A DNA stretch of 29,880 nucleotides from Choristocarpus tenellus KU-1152. Lineage: Eukaryota; Phaeophyceae. The notes beneath the pieces were generated by a model, which saw nothing but the letters and a program-made list of their open reading frames with translations, ran no database searches and had not been told where the DNA came from. Below, piece by piece: positions 20,113 to 29,880 of this stretch. The stretch spans positions 1 to 29,880 of the forward strand of contig CAXNAD020000098.1 in NCBI GenBank assembly GCA_964200185.2. Direction: 5' to 3'. Positions within the stretch are counted from its first letter, which is position 1. The number at the start of each line of letters is the position of its first letter. The translations under genes and the position numbers were made by a program.

Positions 20113-22500
20113 ATGGTTAAGGTAAGGATGACTCGTGTGCGACAGGGGGTATTTCACTGCAGCAAAAAAGCGTCTTTGATAAACTCGAAGTTGTATACCG
20201 TAATTTTGTTGCTCTTTTTCTCTTCATGGCATGTTTGTTGAGGAGAGTCTAAAGTCTCTCAGTTATGTATTTATATGGTGAAAGATGTAGGAGATAGCCT
20301 AAATCCCATTCTATTCCTTCGATGTAGAGGGTTGAGAAATCAGCATCGTTACAAAGCTCGGTAACTGGCGGAATAAGGCGTGAGAAAGGATGATCAGGTC
20401 CTAGATCATGTCGGGAGGGAGGCTTGTCGTGCCATGGAGAACCAACTAATAGGTGATGGTGGCACCTACGGTTATTAATTTATCTGAAGATAGGCATCAA
20501 CAAAGCTTACCTCTCCGACCAGTACTTCCAGTTGGTCTACCCAAGTTTGCCTTCCCTGTCCCTCGTTTATAACGTTTGACGTGGAGGTTTGGCATTTTTT
20601 GTGCGTGGAGGCTGTGTGTCTCTTCATGGGAAAAATGATTCTAGGAATGTTGCCGTTGGTCTACGTAGCTTGCTGAAATATCTATGATGCATACTCCCCA
20701 GACAGTATTACCACCTGGTACTATCGCTCGTCTGTTACTCCGCCGGAGTACACTCCATTAGTGTAGAGTGTTTAGTTGCATAAATTACAATATCAAACAC
20801 TCGTGCCACTTTCTGGGCTCGCTTTGTGCACAATATTTTGGATGAACAGCAAAAGCACCACACTGGGCGCAATGCCACCTTCAAGGACCACGCACGTGGT
20901 ATCAAGAAGGCCCCCAACCACAAGTACAAGAGCCTTAAGGGGGTGAGAGTCCGCATCTATCGTGTCATCGGCGATTGGGATGTTCTTTGTTGCTTGTGCC
21001 TTAATTTTGTGGTGTAGTTACAACTATAGCCTTGAAATAGCAACCTATCTGCTGCTACATGTTTCTCTGTGACCTTTCATTGCCAAGAACATTAGAAAGA
21101 AGAGTGTCCCCTACCATCTTAGGGAGGTCTCGAAGTACTTACGACAATCAAGACATGCTGGCACCAATATTCTCTTCGTTAGAATGCTAGGTGGTCTAAT
21201 CCTGCTGACGAATAGTTCAAAGCATCTATATTGTTGTATTTTTTATGTTTGATGTGTGCACCAACCAAACACTATTTATTTCAGTTGCTGTTCATTTGTC
21301 TTAACTATCAAATGATAATGTACTCCTGCAATCGCCCTTGGCTACCTCATTTGGTACGTTAAACAACTGTTCGAGAATTCACATTTTAAATGGCGATTAG
21401 TTAAGTTCAACTGTCATCGTGAACAGGCTTCAACAATGTATTAATTATTCTCTCTAGACAACAATGGGCGCATTAGTTGTGCCATGTGATCGATCTATGC
21501 TGACACCACACGTCTCCCTATCTGGATGCCCTTGTTGCATCTACTTCTGATTTGAAACATGTCCTGTTGGTGCCCTGCTGGATGTCTTGGAATTGGATAT
21601 GGTGCGTATGGACTCTCTCTTCCGTACCTATGCAATGAAAAGATGGACCCTAAGTTCCTCCGGAACCAGGTTAGTCTTCCCAACCAAAGTTTCTAAATTG
21701 TGGTAGTCAACTTAAGGGGTGTGTACTTCAAAATCGGTTGATATTTAATGTTTACTTCAATTTTGTTCCACATTCTGAGTGGGACACTGCTATTTGAAAG
21801 TGATGAGTTGAACTGCGCACAGTATTGTATTTTTTTTTTCGGTAGAATTGTTGTGGTGCTGTTGCCTGGGTTGAGAGTTCTCTCTTCCTTGACATATCCT
21901 GTAAGTTCTGTTTCCATGATCGACAGTTGTAGAGCTGATCTGTGAACAGGGCTGAAAGTGATAGAAATTGTGTAGGCATTTTACGCATACGTTTGGGTAT
22001 TCATTGAAGATTCTACTTTATGCTCCCAAACCCTTTCCCTGTCATGAACTGAGAGTAGGGGTGGGTTAGCTTGAGTTATTGCTTATCGTGGGTGTCCAAG
22101 TGGTGACTGATGAACCCACTTCAAGATGAAGATTATGGGCAAGTGTTCGATTGAGAAGATACAAATCTTCTGCGAACTGTAGATTTCTCCTTGAACTGGT
22201 TGCTAGCTTATCCAAGTAGTTGACTTGAATCAGGGAAGGGGTAGTAGCTCATTCTGATTTGTAGTACAATCAGAACTTGGGTTGTGGTGAGGAGTCCATG
22301 TTGTGTTCAAAACGGTGTAGTATACATGTATGACTGCATGTCAGAGGATTTCCCCTACTTGGATACTAACAAGAGTTGAGATGTCAGCCTCAGTTGATTG
22401 ATGTCTTACCACATAACTTCCTCCCTTTGCCCACCCTTTAATGCAGCGCTTTGCCAAGAAGTACAACAAGTCCAAGAGGGAGGCACCAGCCGATGCATGA
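20113..22500 (+). CDS. RPL29: 60S ribosomal protein eL29, 4 exons
   Basis: Exons 20113-20121, 20850-20942, 21643-21669 and 22447-22500 join in phase 0 at each boundary to give 183 nt and 60 residues, close to yeast (59) and plant (61) eL29. The protein is MVK, then QKHHTGRNATFKDHARGIKK, APNHKYKSLKG, MDPKFLRNQ and RFAKKYNKSKREAPADA. Family features are the N-terminal M-x-K-x-K-x-H-T, the G-I-K-K core and the MDPKFLRNQRFAKK signature. It is a small basic protein of the large ribosomal subunit. The first coding exon is only three codons (ATG GTT AAG) before a gtaagg donor, and exon 3 only nine codons. Introns of 728, 700 and 777 nt make up about 92 percent of the gene. It shares its upstream region with the F-box gene. 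Confidence 0.95.
20122..20849 (+). other. eL29 intron 1
   Basis: Starts gtaagg and ends gaacag. Ribosomal-protein introns can host snoRNAs, but no convincing C/D or H/ACA box set was found. Low-complexity content is lower than in the transporter introns. Confidence 0.55.
20943..21642 (+). other. eL29 intron 2
   Basis: Starts gtgaga and ends aaaag before the 27-nt exon 3. No internal gene or convincing small RNA was found. Confidence 0.55.
21670..22446 (+). other. eL29 intron 3
   Basis: Starts gttagt and ends in a pyrimidine-rich tract and atgcag. A ctgatgaac near 22108 resembles a C box but no matching D box and terminal stem were found. Confidence 0.55.
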
Positions 22501-23672
22501 GCTTTTGAGTCACTATTTGAAGGAATTCTGTGTCCACCTGTGAACCCCTGTAGTTCTCACTTGCCAACAATGTTGAAATAGCGATACATTTTGCATTGCA
22601 GGACAGAGAGCAGGGTACAGGTTCTGCTGAGGCTTGAGATGATCTGATCTGGCATGGTGACTGTAAATTTTATGTGGCTCTGGATGGTAAAATGTTGTAG
22701 ATGGTAGACTTAACTAGGATATCTCAACCATTCACCAGCAGATGCACCAACAGCATTCGTGCACATAATAATAACAAATTGCTTTGCCATATTCCAGCTG
22801 CTACATTGGACAATGAAAAACATAATCCTCTACTCTGAATACATAGTGAACATAGGTTGATCATGGTGATCATTGGCGTGTATGTGCATCAGTGTTGTCC
22901 ATGATACTTGTTTTCCTCTTTATGCTGTTTATTCTCAAAATTGTCTCAGTGTGATGTCTCAGGATTGATGTAAATAGACTTTTTAAGAGAACAATTAGCC
23001 AACCCTGGCACATTGTTCACGATTTCATTTGCACCAAGGATGTATATTTGATGTAAGATATCCTTCTCTATTAAAGAAATGGTTTTTGGTTCAATGCATA
23101 TATCAAAAGTAAGGGACCACTACAAAACACCTGGCTCTGTGAATGATCTGTGAGCATAAATGTCGCAAGCTGTTACGCTAAGATGGTCAGGTCCTACAAA
23201 TGAGGTCATATGTGTGAGTTGAAGTAATTGATGTGTGTTTTGAAATCCAGTATGTGTTTAGGTTTGAATAATCTAGAGCTGTCCACATTAAAATTTGAGA
23301 CAACCAACTCCAATAGTGCAGAATGTTGATGACTACTCTTAGAGGGTGCACAAGGTCTTTGTTTTGAGTTGAAGTTGGTCTCAACACTGGTTAGAGTAGA
23401 GTGACATGCAAGCCACTACCTAAGCTGTCTTTCACTCCTTATATTATGCAATACACAATACACAAAATATGCTTCAGCTACAACAATAAGCCTGGACTGA
23501 CTGCGACATAATATTTTGCTCTCAATGGCAAGTAACCTATGTGGTAGGTGATAAGTGAACCAGCTACTTTATGTATTTGTAAATGTGTACGCTGCCACTC
23601 CTGACAGTAGTATCTTCTGTTGCTCCAATGTATGTGCAACATCCTCTGACTGTGTAATGGATGTGTGTGGGT
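22501..23672. other. gap between convergent eL29 and LTN1 genes
   Basis: Should contain both 3' untranslated regions. An ATTAAA is present at 23070-23075 on the plus strand, far from the eL29 stop. No open frame of interest or repeat array was seen. Confidence 0.45.
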
Positions 23673-26600
23673 TCATGCCCATGGCTGCTGGCAGATCGGG
23701 CACTTGTTCTTGTGGCTGGTGTGAAACCACCTGTAGAGGCATGTTGAATGGAAACTGAAGGAAGAAGCAGGGGTGCGGAAGGTTTTTTGTGGATCACTGG
23801 GTCAGCTTAATGTATCTCTTGTGGTATTTTGATAACAATAATAATAATACAGAGAAAAACAGGTATACACTGCCCACTTGGAAAAAAGGTGAATGAGCCA
23901 TTTCCACTCAGCACCTCCACACCACTGTTGTAATGATTCTTTTCAGACTCTACGATAATGATGATGCAGATCACCGTTGGAGTTCTACTCATACTCGTAA
24001 ACAAAAACACTGTAGACATTGAACTCTACCCTTTTGTACTTCCAAGTACACACAACAATGGCACTTCCTACAACACAAACTAAGAGAACCACATATGTGT
24101 ACGGTCAGAGCTACTACTGTTCTACACTATTAGTACTGTATAATATGTGAAGACATCGGGACACAGCAAAGTGAATGAGAAGGAAACATGATAATGGCAA
24201 CATGACAGCCACAACACAATGAAAATCAAGGGGAACTACTAGTTTACATTTCACCACTCAGTACTTGAAGAAATAGAATAGTTCAACACTACTCTTGGTC
24301 TTATCTTAATAACTGTCAAAATATCTATATTGTGCAGTTGTTACAACCAACCCCTACCCTTACATACCAGTTCTTGCAGGTCTTGCACACCATATGGGGC
24401 AGTGCCATGTGGCGAGGATGCAGTATTCCATAGCAAATCACACACGGTTCAATACCCTCAAACTCCTGTTTAGTTAGTTGTCCATTGGCACAAAACAAAT
24501 CAAATACGTATATAGAGATAGAATGTAAGTGACAAGACCTTTGTGGACGTGTATGATACCCCTTCAATAAAGACACACCTACACAGCATATCGATTTGAC
24601 ACATCAAAACTACAATAATAATCTAATAATAATCTAATAATTCAACATCTCAGGTACTCCAAAGCAAGCAGCAATCGACTGTATCACACATCAACACATT
24701 CAACTGATGTCAACGAAACACTAGTTGCAGTCTGTCTTCAACCAATGAGTGTTAACAACGAGGGTAATTAATACCCAGTAATTTCATACATAATACAGCA
24801 CATAAACTACCACCCTCTATTACTTCCAAATATCAACCAGTGTCCCATGTACACCCCACACACCTACAAGATCCACCACACCACAATACCCAAATTCTTG
24901 GGCACCACAATCAAATAGATGATGTCAAGAGATCTATTTGTTGCCCACTGTTTAGGCTTGTCCAAGCTTCATCCAGCGGCAATTTGATACCTATGATGAG
25001 ATAAATCATTAACTTACACTGTATACCTTGAGTGAAAAGCCCTCTCAATCAATAGTATATTGTCCATACCTCCAAACTCAGCATGGATTAAAACTATAAA
25101 GAAGTTAGCAACAAGTAGGCTTAGCCATCATTTAGCCATCAATTACCTTGTCAACATTTTTCTTCCATAGCAGCACAGCATTAAGCACAGAGCCATCCTG
25201 CATGGACAGGAGAGTCACAATCTGCAGCACCCATCGTCTCCACCTGATTCAACATTCGCCAAAAGAAACAACATACACTTGACACTCACAAACATACAAA
25301 TATTTTCAAAACACAAATGGAAAATACCCATTCTCATATATATTGCAATACCCATCTTCACACTACTCCCATGACGAGAATCACACGTATGTGCATAAAA
25401 GCTCTAAGGATGTAACAGATACTGAAGGAGATGGCTTGTTGCTTGTTGCTTGTTACTTGTTGCCCTTTGAAAGCTTTCCTCGGGTACTCTTTTCTCAATC
25501 ACCCCTACTGTACCAACTGCATTGCAAGCATGAGTAGGACAAAAAGGAGAGGTAGATGGTACCATTTTTCGTGGTGAGGACACATCAGCACCAACATGAA
25601 ATTGATGCCAACAGCAAGACAGGTATTGCCCATAGTGCCATAGAAAAGATCAATCTAACACCTACAGTTAGAGATACAGCTGCATAGCAAAACAGTCACC
25701 AGCTAGTAGCAGCCTCCAAAATCACTGTAAATGTCTCCTTCATGGAAGGTCATGCCGCAGAAAAGAATCCACACTTACCATCATCATCATCAGTAGTATT
25801 CATAGTAGTATTTCAAAGTATATTACATTTATTTGGTAAAAAAATATCCTAGAGGACAAGCAAAAAAAATTAGAAAAAAAGCTTGAAAAACCCCCCCAGT
25901 AAATGACAACAAAAAATCAAAGGGAAAAAAAAGTTTACTCCCCAAGACTTGTCACTGAACAGCACCTAGTGGAGAACAAGATATCATTAACAGTGCCAGA
26001 ATCACTAACACACTACGGAAAAAGACTTCAAGGTCACATTTGTCCACTTAACACTTTTCAACAATACCGTTAAATTTCATTTAAAAATACTGATTTAGTA
26101 GGTTAAACAATATACATTACTTGAAATGCACTTTCATACTTATTCTCAGGTACACCCCTTACTTGTTCTCAGGTACACCCATCCGGTGAGTGCATGTTAC
26201 CTCCACACTCCGCAGTGGGTATTCCATTGGCAGCTGGATACAAACCTCAAGGGTGCATTCATCCTTCTTGTAGGCAGCAACCACCTGAAAAATACACCAC
26301 GCACACACATAAAGCCACATCAATACTAACAAAACCTCTCAGCATGATGCTGTACATGGTATTTGTAGATATGAATACTGAGTGATGTGTATGTTTTCTG
26401 CTTCCCCCACCCTCCTTCTCCTCTACACACCCAGCAACCCTTATAAAAATTATACAATCCAGAATGACCTAGATCCAAATCCAGAAAAAATCTCATTCTT
26501 CCTAAACATGTGCGAAGGATATCCAAAAAGGTTTGGAAGTATAGTGCTGGAGATCACTATTCTCAGCGTCAACAGAGTGCATACACTTGAGTCATCAATG

Positions 26601-29600
26601 GAAGCAAATACAATGCTTTACCCTAAATAAGGTACACCTCGCCTCAACTCCAAGATTGACTCAAGCGTCACGAAAATCAACTTGCCTGCCTTGAGACTGC
26701 GCTGGCTGTGGCAATCATTTCATCAGAGTCCCACAATCCTCTTTGAGACGCTTGTTCAACCACCTTCACTTCCCTCTGGATTATACCAGGGCTAACGTGC
26801 CTGCAAAGAATGGGGGTTGAAAGAGAGAGGGGCATAAAGAGAGCATGCAGAGGAAGGTATGTGGTATCAGACACTACTACCATGAAGCATGTGTCCTTGA
26901 ACCTCGACAAGCCTTCCTGGTCTGTACAACACAGGCGAATAACATGCACAATGCACACGACTTTGAGGTCCTAGGTACAGGTCAACAGGTATAGGCATCA
27001 GGTATAGGCATCAGGTATAGGCCATTCAGTAGCTTAAATTATTTTGGGGGCCCAGTCACTGCTGATAGGTTGGCACTATGATGCTGTTGTCACATCACAG
27101 ACTGTTGTCAAACTCATGGGTTGGTGAGTACCAACTACAGAATAAAACAGCTCCAAAAAAATATTTACTCCATAAGAATCCAAGCAAGGCACAGTGAGGA
27201 AGTGTCAGCAAAGTGTACTGCACACAATCAATCACTTGTGATAATAATTAACACATATATATCAATAACGTTAGACAATAATCAACACATACAATCAATC
27301 ACATGAGATAATAGACACATACAATCAAAGACTATTGATTACATACGTCAATTGCTCTTTTTCATTTGTAGATTATGGTTTGATTTAATCATCCCTACAA
27401 TTTTTAAAACCAACAATGGCATACCGGACATACATACATACTCCTCACCAAATGCCATTTAGGTGAGTAAGTGGTAGGTAAGACAATACTAGTAAAGATT
27501 ATCCATCACAAGAAACAGTTGGCCACAAGGTGATCCAGAGTGACAAGATTGAGAGTGACAATTTCCAAACGGCACTTGCAGATCTCAACCACAAAGGCAA
27601 ACAGACATCATACATGCAGCAGAACATAAAGCCGGAATGTCAATTGGGATAACATAAACAGAAGTCAAAATATAAAAAAATCATCATCAACAGGGTATAC
27701 CTATGGTATATTTACCCCAGACCTCATTACTAGTTTTTATAATTTCTACTGATAGTCGTGTTGGGGCAATGAAATTCACTAGCCCAGGAGTCAAAGTCAG
27801 CTATATATAAGAATTGTGATGATAACAATAGCGGTGATTTTCAATATCATAATAATAGTAACAATAACAGCATTAAAGCCAAACAAGATGAAGTAGAAAG
27901 CTCACAGACTCACCCAATCAACCACACAAACACAAGCAGGATCACAAGTCATCACCACAGTATCTTATCCATCAATATCTGACAATAATCACCAAACAAA
28001 CTATATCCAAGGTTAGCTACATCACGAATTATATATTGTAAATGAGTATATTGAAATTGAGTATACCGTGGCATGCATATAAACAAAGAAATACATTTAT
28101 CCCATCTATAAACCTTTAAAGAGCTCTATCTCCACCTTCTCAGACCCCAATCAGACCATACTCTATTGAATACTCTCCATTATAAACTAGAGTCAGCTGG
28201 AGGCACTGGGGACGTCAAAAAGCCTTCAATCAGCATAAAAGATCAAATTAAAGTCTTGGAGTGCCGATTCCTGCTCTCACTTCTGTGTGAAGGCAGACAC
28301 CCATGACCTGAGACCCCTGCTGCAATCATCTGACCACCATGACCGAACCAGAGCTGGAAAGGTATGAACAGTCCTGTGTGTATACCACAACATTAAAAGA
28401 TCACAGATGATGAAACAAACACAAGTTGAGCAGAAAAATAATAGCATCTCATTTAAAGGGGCCTTAAAATTGACCCAAGTGCATGTCTCTAAAAATCACC
28501 AACATCAACATCTACCTACACAGCATGTAGCACATAACATGAAGCATATTGTATATTGTATATTGAACATTGTATATACTAAAGCAAACAAGGTGAAAAC
28601 AAAAGGAGATGAAAACAATGCAATGACTGTAGTGATTGTAATGACCCCTTCACTGTACACTTGGCCAAACCCCCAACACAGACAGGTGTAACAGGTATGA
28701 TCAAACTAATCCTGATTGACTCATATCTCTGAAGAGGTGAGAACAAGGCAACTACAACACAAGCACACCTCAAGACTACACACAAAAAAAATAAAGAGAA
28801 AGTCTGTAGCCCTTGGCTATGACTTCCAAAATATCAAGAGAAAGAGCTACAGCTTACTCAATATCTACCCTAAAGCACACAAACTATATGAAGCACATTC
28901 AATAGATGAACAATAGTTAATTTTGATTCAATAGACACAACAGTTAATAATAAGATTCATCGTAGTTCATAGATCCATAGATGATACAAGGATAAAATAT
29001 CTCAAACAAGTTTGTCAGGAAAAGAGTGCTGCGGTGACTTTATCAATAGCTATCCAGTCCCAAGAAAGGTCATTTCAAAAACAATACTGCATCACACTAA
29101 TATCATACACAGGAAGCAAGAATGTATCAGCAAAAATGCACATTAGACACCGCCTTCCTGTACCTGTAGTACACTAACAGCGCTAGGCGAGCCAAGTCCA
29201 TGGGCACAAGAGGGTTCAGGTGAGAAAGTCTCACTGAGCAGGAGGTCCTTGCTGTCAGAGCCTGGCCTAGTGGTGTAGCATGCAGCTATTGAGATCACAA
29301 ACAAAATTAATCATTCACCCAGAAACACACAGACAAGGGTTCAACATGAGCAACAAAATAAAAAAAAATGAGGTAAAAAATGCTCAGAACATAGTATCGA
29401 GGCTTGTTAAAAAACATTGGACATATCATCTCTACCATGTTGACTGCAAACACGAGGTGGACGTCAACGGAAACACTCCCACAGATTCAAATCAAATCAG
29501 ATCAAATCAGCTCAAATCAGCTCCACTTGGTAAAAAAACACATCACACATCACATATCACACATCACATATTAACATACACACACACACATTCAAAGCAA

Positions 29601-29838
29601 CCAACATGTCAACACAATCAGCAAAAACTGTGATGCAATCAATCACCTGTCCAGATCGCAATACACGGAAGCAAGTCTCCAAAACAGGTCCCAAACAACC
29701 AGCACGGTCCAGGAATGCTGCCATGGCCACTCTCCCCTTCTCCTCTAACTCAGCCACCCTGCAGCAATACTCCACAAAGAGCAACCATGTCAAAAATGGA
29801 GACACAAGTGATGCCCCCTCCAGAACAACAGGCACAGA

Positions 29839-29869
<31 letters not shown>

Positions 29870-29880
29870 CCCTCCCCGTC
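23673..29880 (-). CDS. LTN1: E3 ubiquitin ligase Listerin (LTN1), C-terminal part, 8 exons, 5' end outside window
   Basis: Exons in coding order: about 29838-29647 (left edge of exon uncertain), 29261-29164, 28373-28281, 26800-26686, 26284-26163, 25243-25147, 24465-24368 and 23754-23673. Phases fit throughout, giving about 297 visible residues. Landmarks in order: helical-repeat end ([54 protein letters not shown]), RWD domain ([55 protein letters not shown]), then the RING: CVIC, CKTC, FHSTC and KCPIC with the spacing of known LTN1 proteins, ending QQPWA. LTN1 binds 60S subunits carrying stalled nascent chains and ubiquitinates those chains in ribosome-associated quality control. The family is over 1000 residues, so most of the N-terminal HEAT/ARM repeat region lies beyond the right edge. 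The intron at 26285-26685 is GC-AG; the others are GT-AG. Confidence 0.93.
24466..25146 (-). other. LTN1 intron between RWD end and RING
   Basis: No exon is needed: flanking exons join in phase 0 to give [14 protein letters not shown]-rich with short cacacc repeats. Confidence 0.6.
25244..26162 (-). other. LTN1 intron inside the RWD domain
   Basis: Flanking exons join as ENK-WRRW in phase. Contains runs of A and one C-run near 25890 and no supported gene. Confidence 0.6.
26285..26685 (-). other. GC-AG intron in LTN1
   Basis: On the coding strand the donor reads cag|gcaagt and the acceptor ttttcag. Joining there gives [15 protein letters not shown] in phase 0, matching the family. No usable GT donor gives that phase. 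GC-AG introns are a known minor class with an otherwise strong donor consensus, as here. Confidence 0.75.
26801..28280 (-). other. long LTN1 intron (1.48 kb)
   Basis: Flanking exons join as FTQK-HVSP. The intron contains a near-tandem aggtataggcatc repeat at about 26988-27020. No gene is supported in it. Confidence 0.55.
28374..29163 (-). other. LTN1 intron (790 nt)
   Basis: The exons join as [14 protein letters not shown]. Only AT-rich sequence with short repeats (catattgtatattgtatattg near 28545) is seen inside. Confidence 0.6.
29262..29646 (-). other. LTN1 intron with small satellites
   Basis: Holds atcaaatcag-type repeats near 29490-29522 and catcacacatcacatat repeats near 29541-29575. 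The acceptor chosen (gccag before gctctg, 29261) keeps phase 0; another phase-0 acceptor 12 nt upstream is possible. Confidence 0.55.
29848..29872. repeat. 25-nt homopolymer of C
   Basis: An uninterrupted run of 25 C, flanked by tctctct and tccccgtc. On the LTN1 coding strand it is a G-run directly upstream of the first visible exon, where a pyrimidine tract would be expected before an acceptor. It is error-prone to sequence. Confidence 0.95.

Noticed and set aside
22100-22200. C/D snoRNA in eL29 intron 3
   Set aside because: A C-box-like ctgatga is present but no D box at the right distance and no terminal stem.
24930-25000. Possible LTN1 exon (CRWMKLG on the minus strand)
   Set aside because: The exon at 25147-25243 gives the expected WRRWVLQ region and joins both neighbours in phase.
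26801-26958. Possible LTN1 exon with [11 protein letters not shown]
   Set aside because: The exon at 28281-28373 joins 26686-26800 in phase and supplies the family sequence FPALVRSWW ending just before HVSP, leaving no room for it.
1-29880. tRNA, rRNA, CRISPR or bacterial operon features
   Set aside because: No tRNA B-box with matching cloverleaf, no rRNA-like sequence and no spaced direct repeats of CRISPR type were found; the satellites have no unique spacers.

Overview
This is nuclear DNA from an intron-rich eukaryote, most likely an alga with a secondary red-derived plastid (an ochrophyte/stramenopile or similar). The main clue is a plastid-type transporter gene whose first exon encodes a signal peptide ending in a Phe-Ala-Pro motif, the hallmark of bipartite plastid targeting in diatoms, other ochrophytes and cryptophytes. 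Exons are GC-richer than the AT-rich introns, which are packed with microsatellites and minisatellites and carry scattered TTAGGG/CCCTAA-type motifs. No tRNA, rRNA, CRISPR array or bacterial-type operon was seen. The species cannot be named from this window.

Layout, with four multi-exon genes alternating in orientation: (1) 1-2221, no gene assigned, but it holds a strong 39-bp foldback at 1131-1280 and two diverged copies of a sequence near the left end; (2) 2222-12288 (+), an eight-exon LrgA/LrgB-family gene resembling plastid glycolate/glycerate transporter PLGG1; (3) 12289-14927, gap between convergent genes; (4) 14928-19713 (-), a nine-exon gene whose product combines an F-box, a B30.2/SPRY domain and a C-terminal ubiquitin-like domain; (5) 19714-20112, a 399-bp divergent promoter region; (6) 20113-22500 (+), ribosomal protein eL29, with a 9-nt first coding exon and a 27-nt third exon; (7) 22501-23672, gap between convergent genes; (8) 23673-29880 (-), the 3' part of an LTN1 (Listerin) E3 ubiquitin ligase gene, with RWD and RING domains, whose 5' part lies beyond the right edge.

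The exon models were built by hand from splice consensus, reading phase and protein-family resemblance. In each of the three complete genes every junction keeps frame and the coding total is a multiple of three (1485, 1023 and 183 nt). The transporter sits alone functionally (plastid photorespiration). The other three genes all touch translation or ubiquitin: an F-box adaptor candidate divergent from a 60S ribosomal protein, followed by the ribosome-quality-control ligase that works on stalled 60S subunits. That adjacency is suggestive only. The most novel item is the F-box/SPRY/ubiquitin-like architecture, with an in-frame candidate cassette exon lying in the middle of its ubiquitin-like fold.
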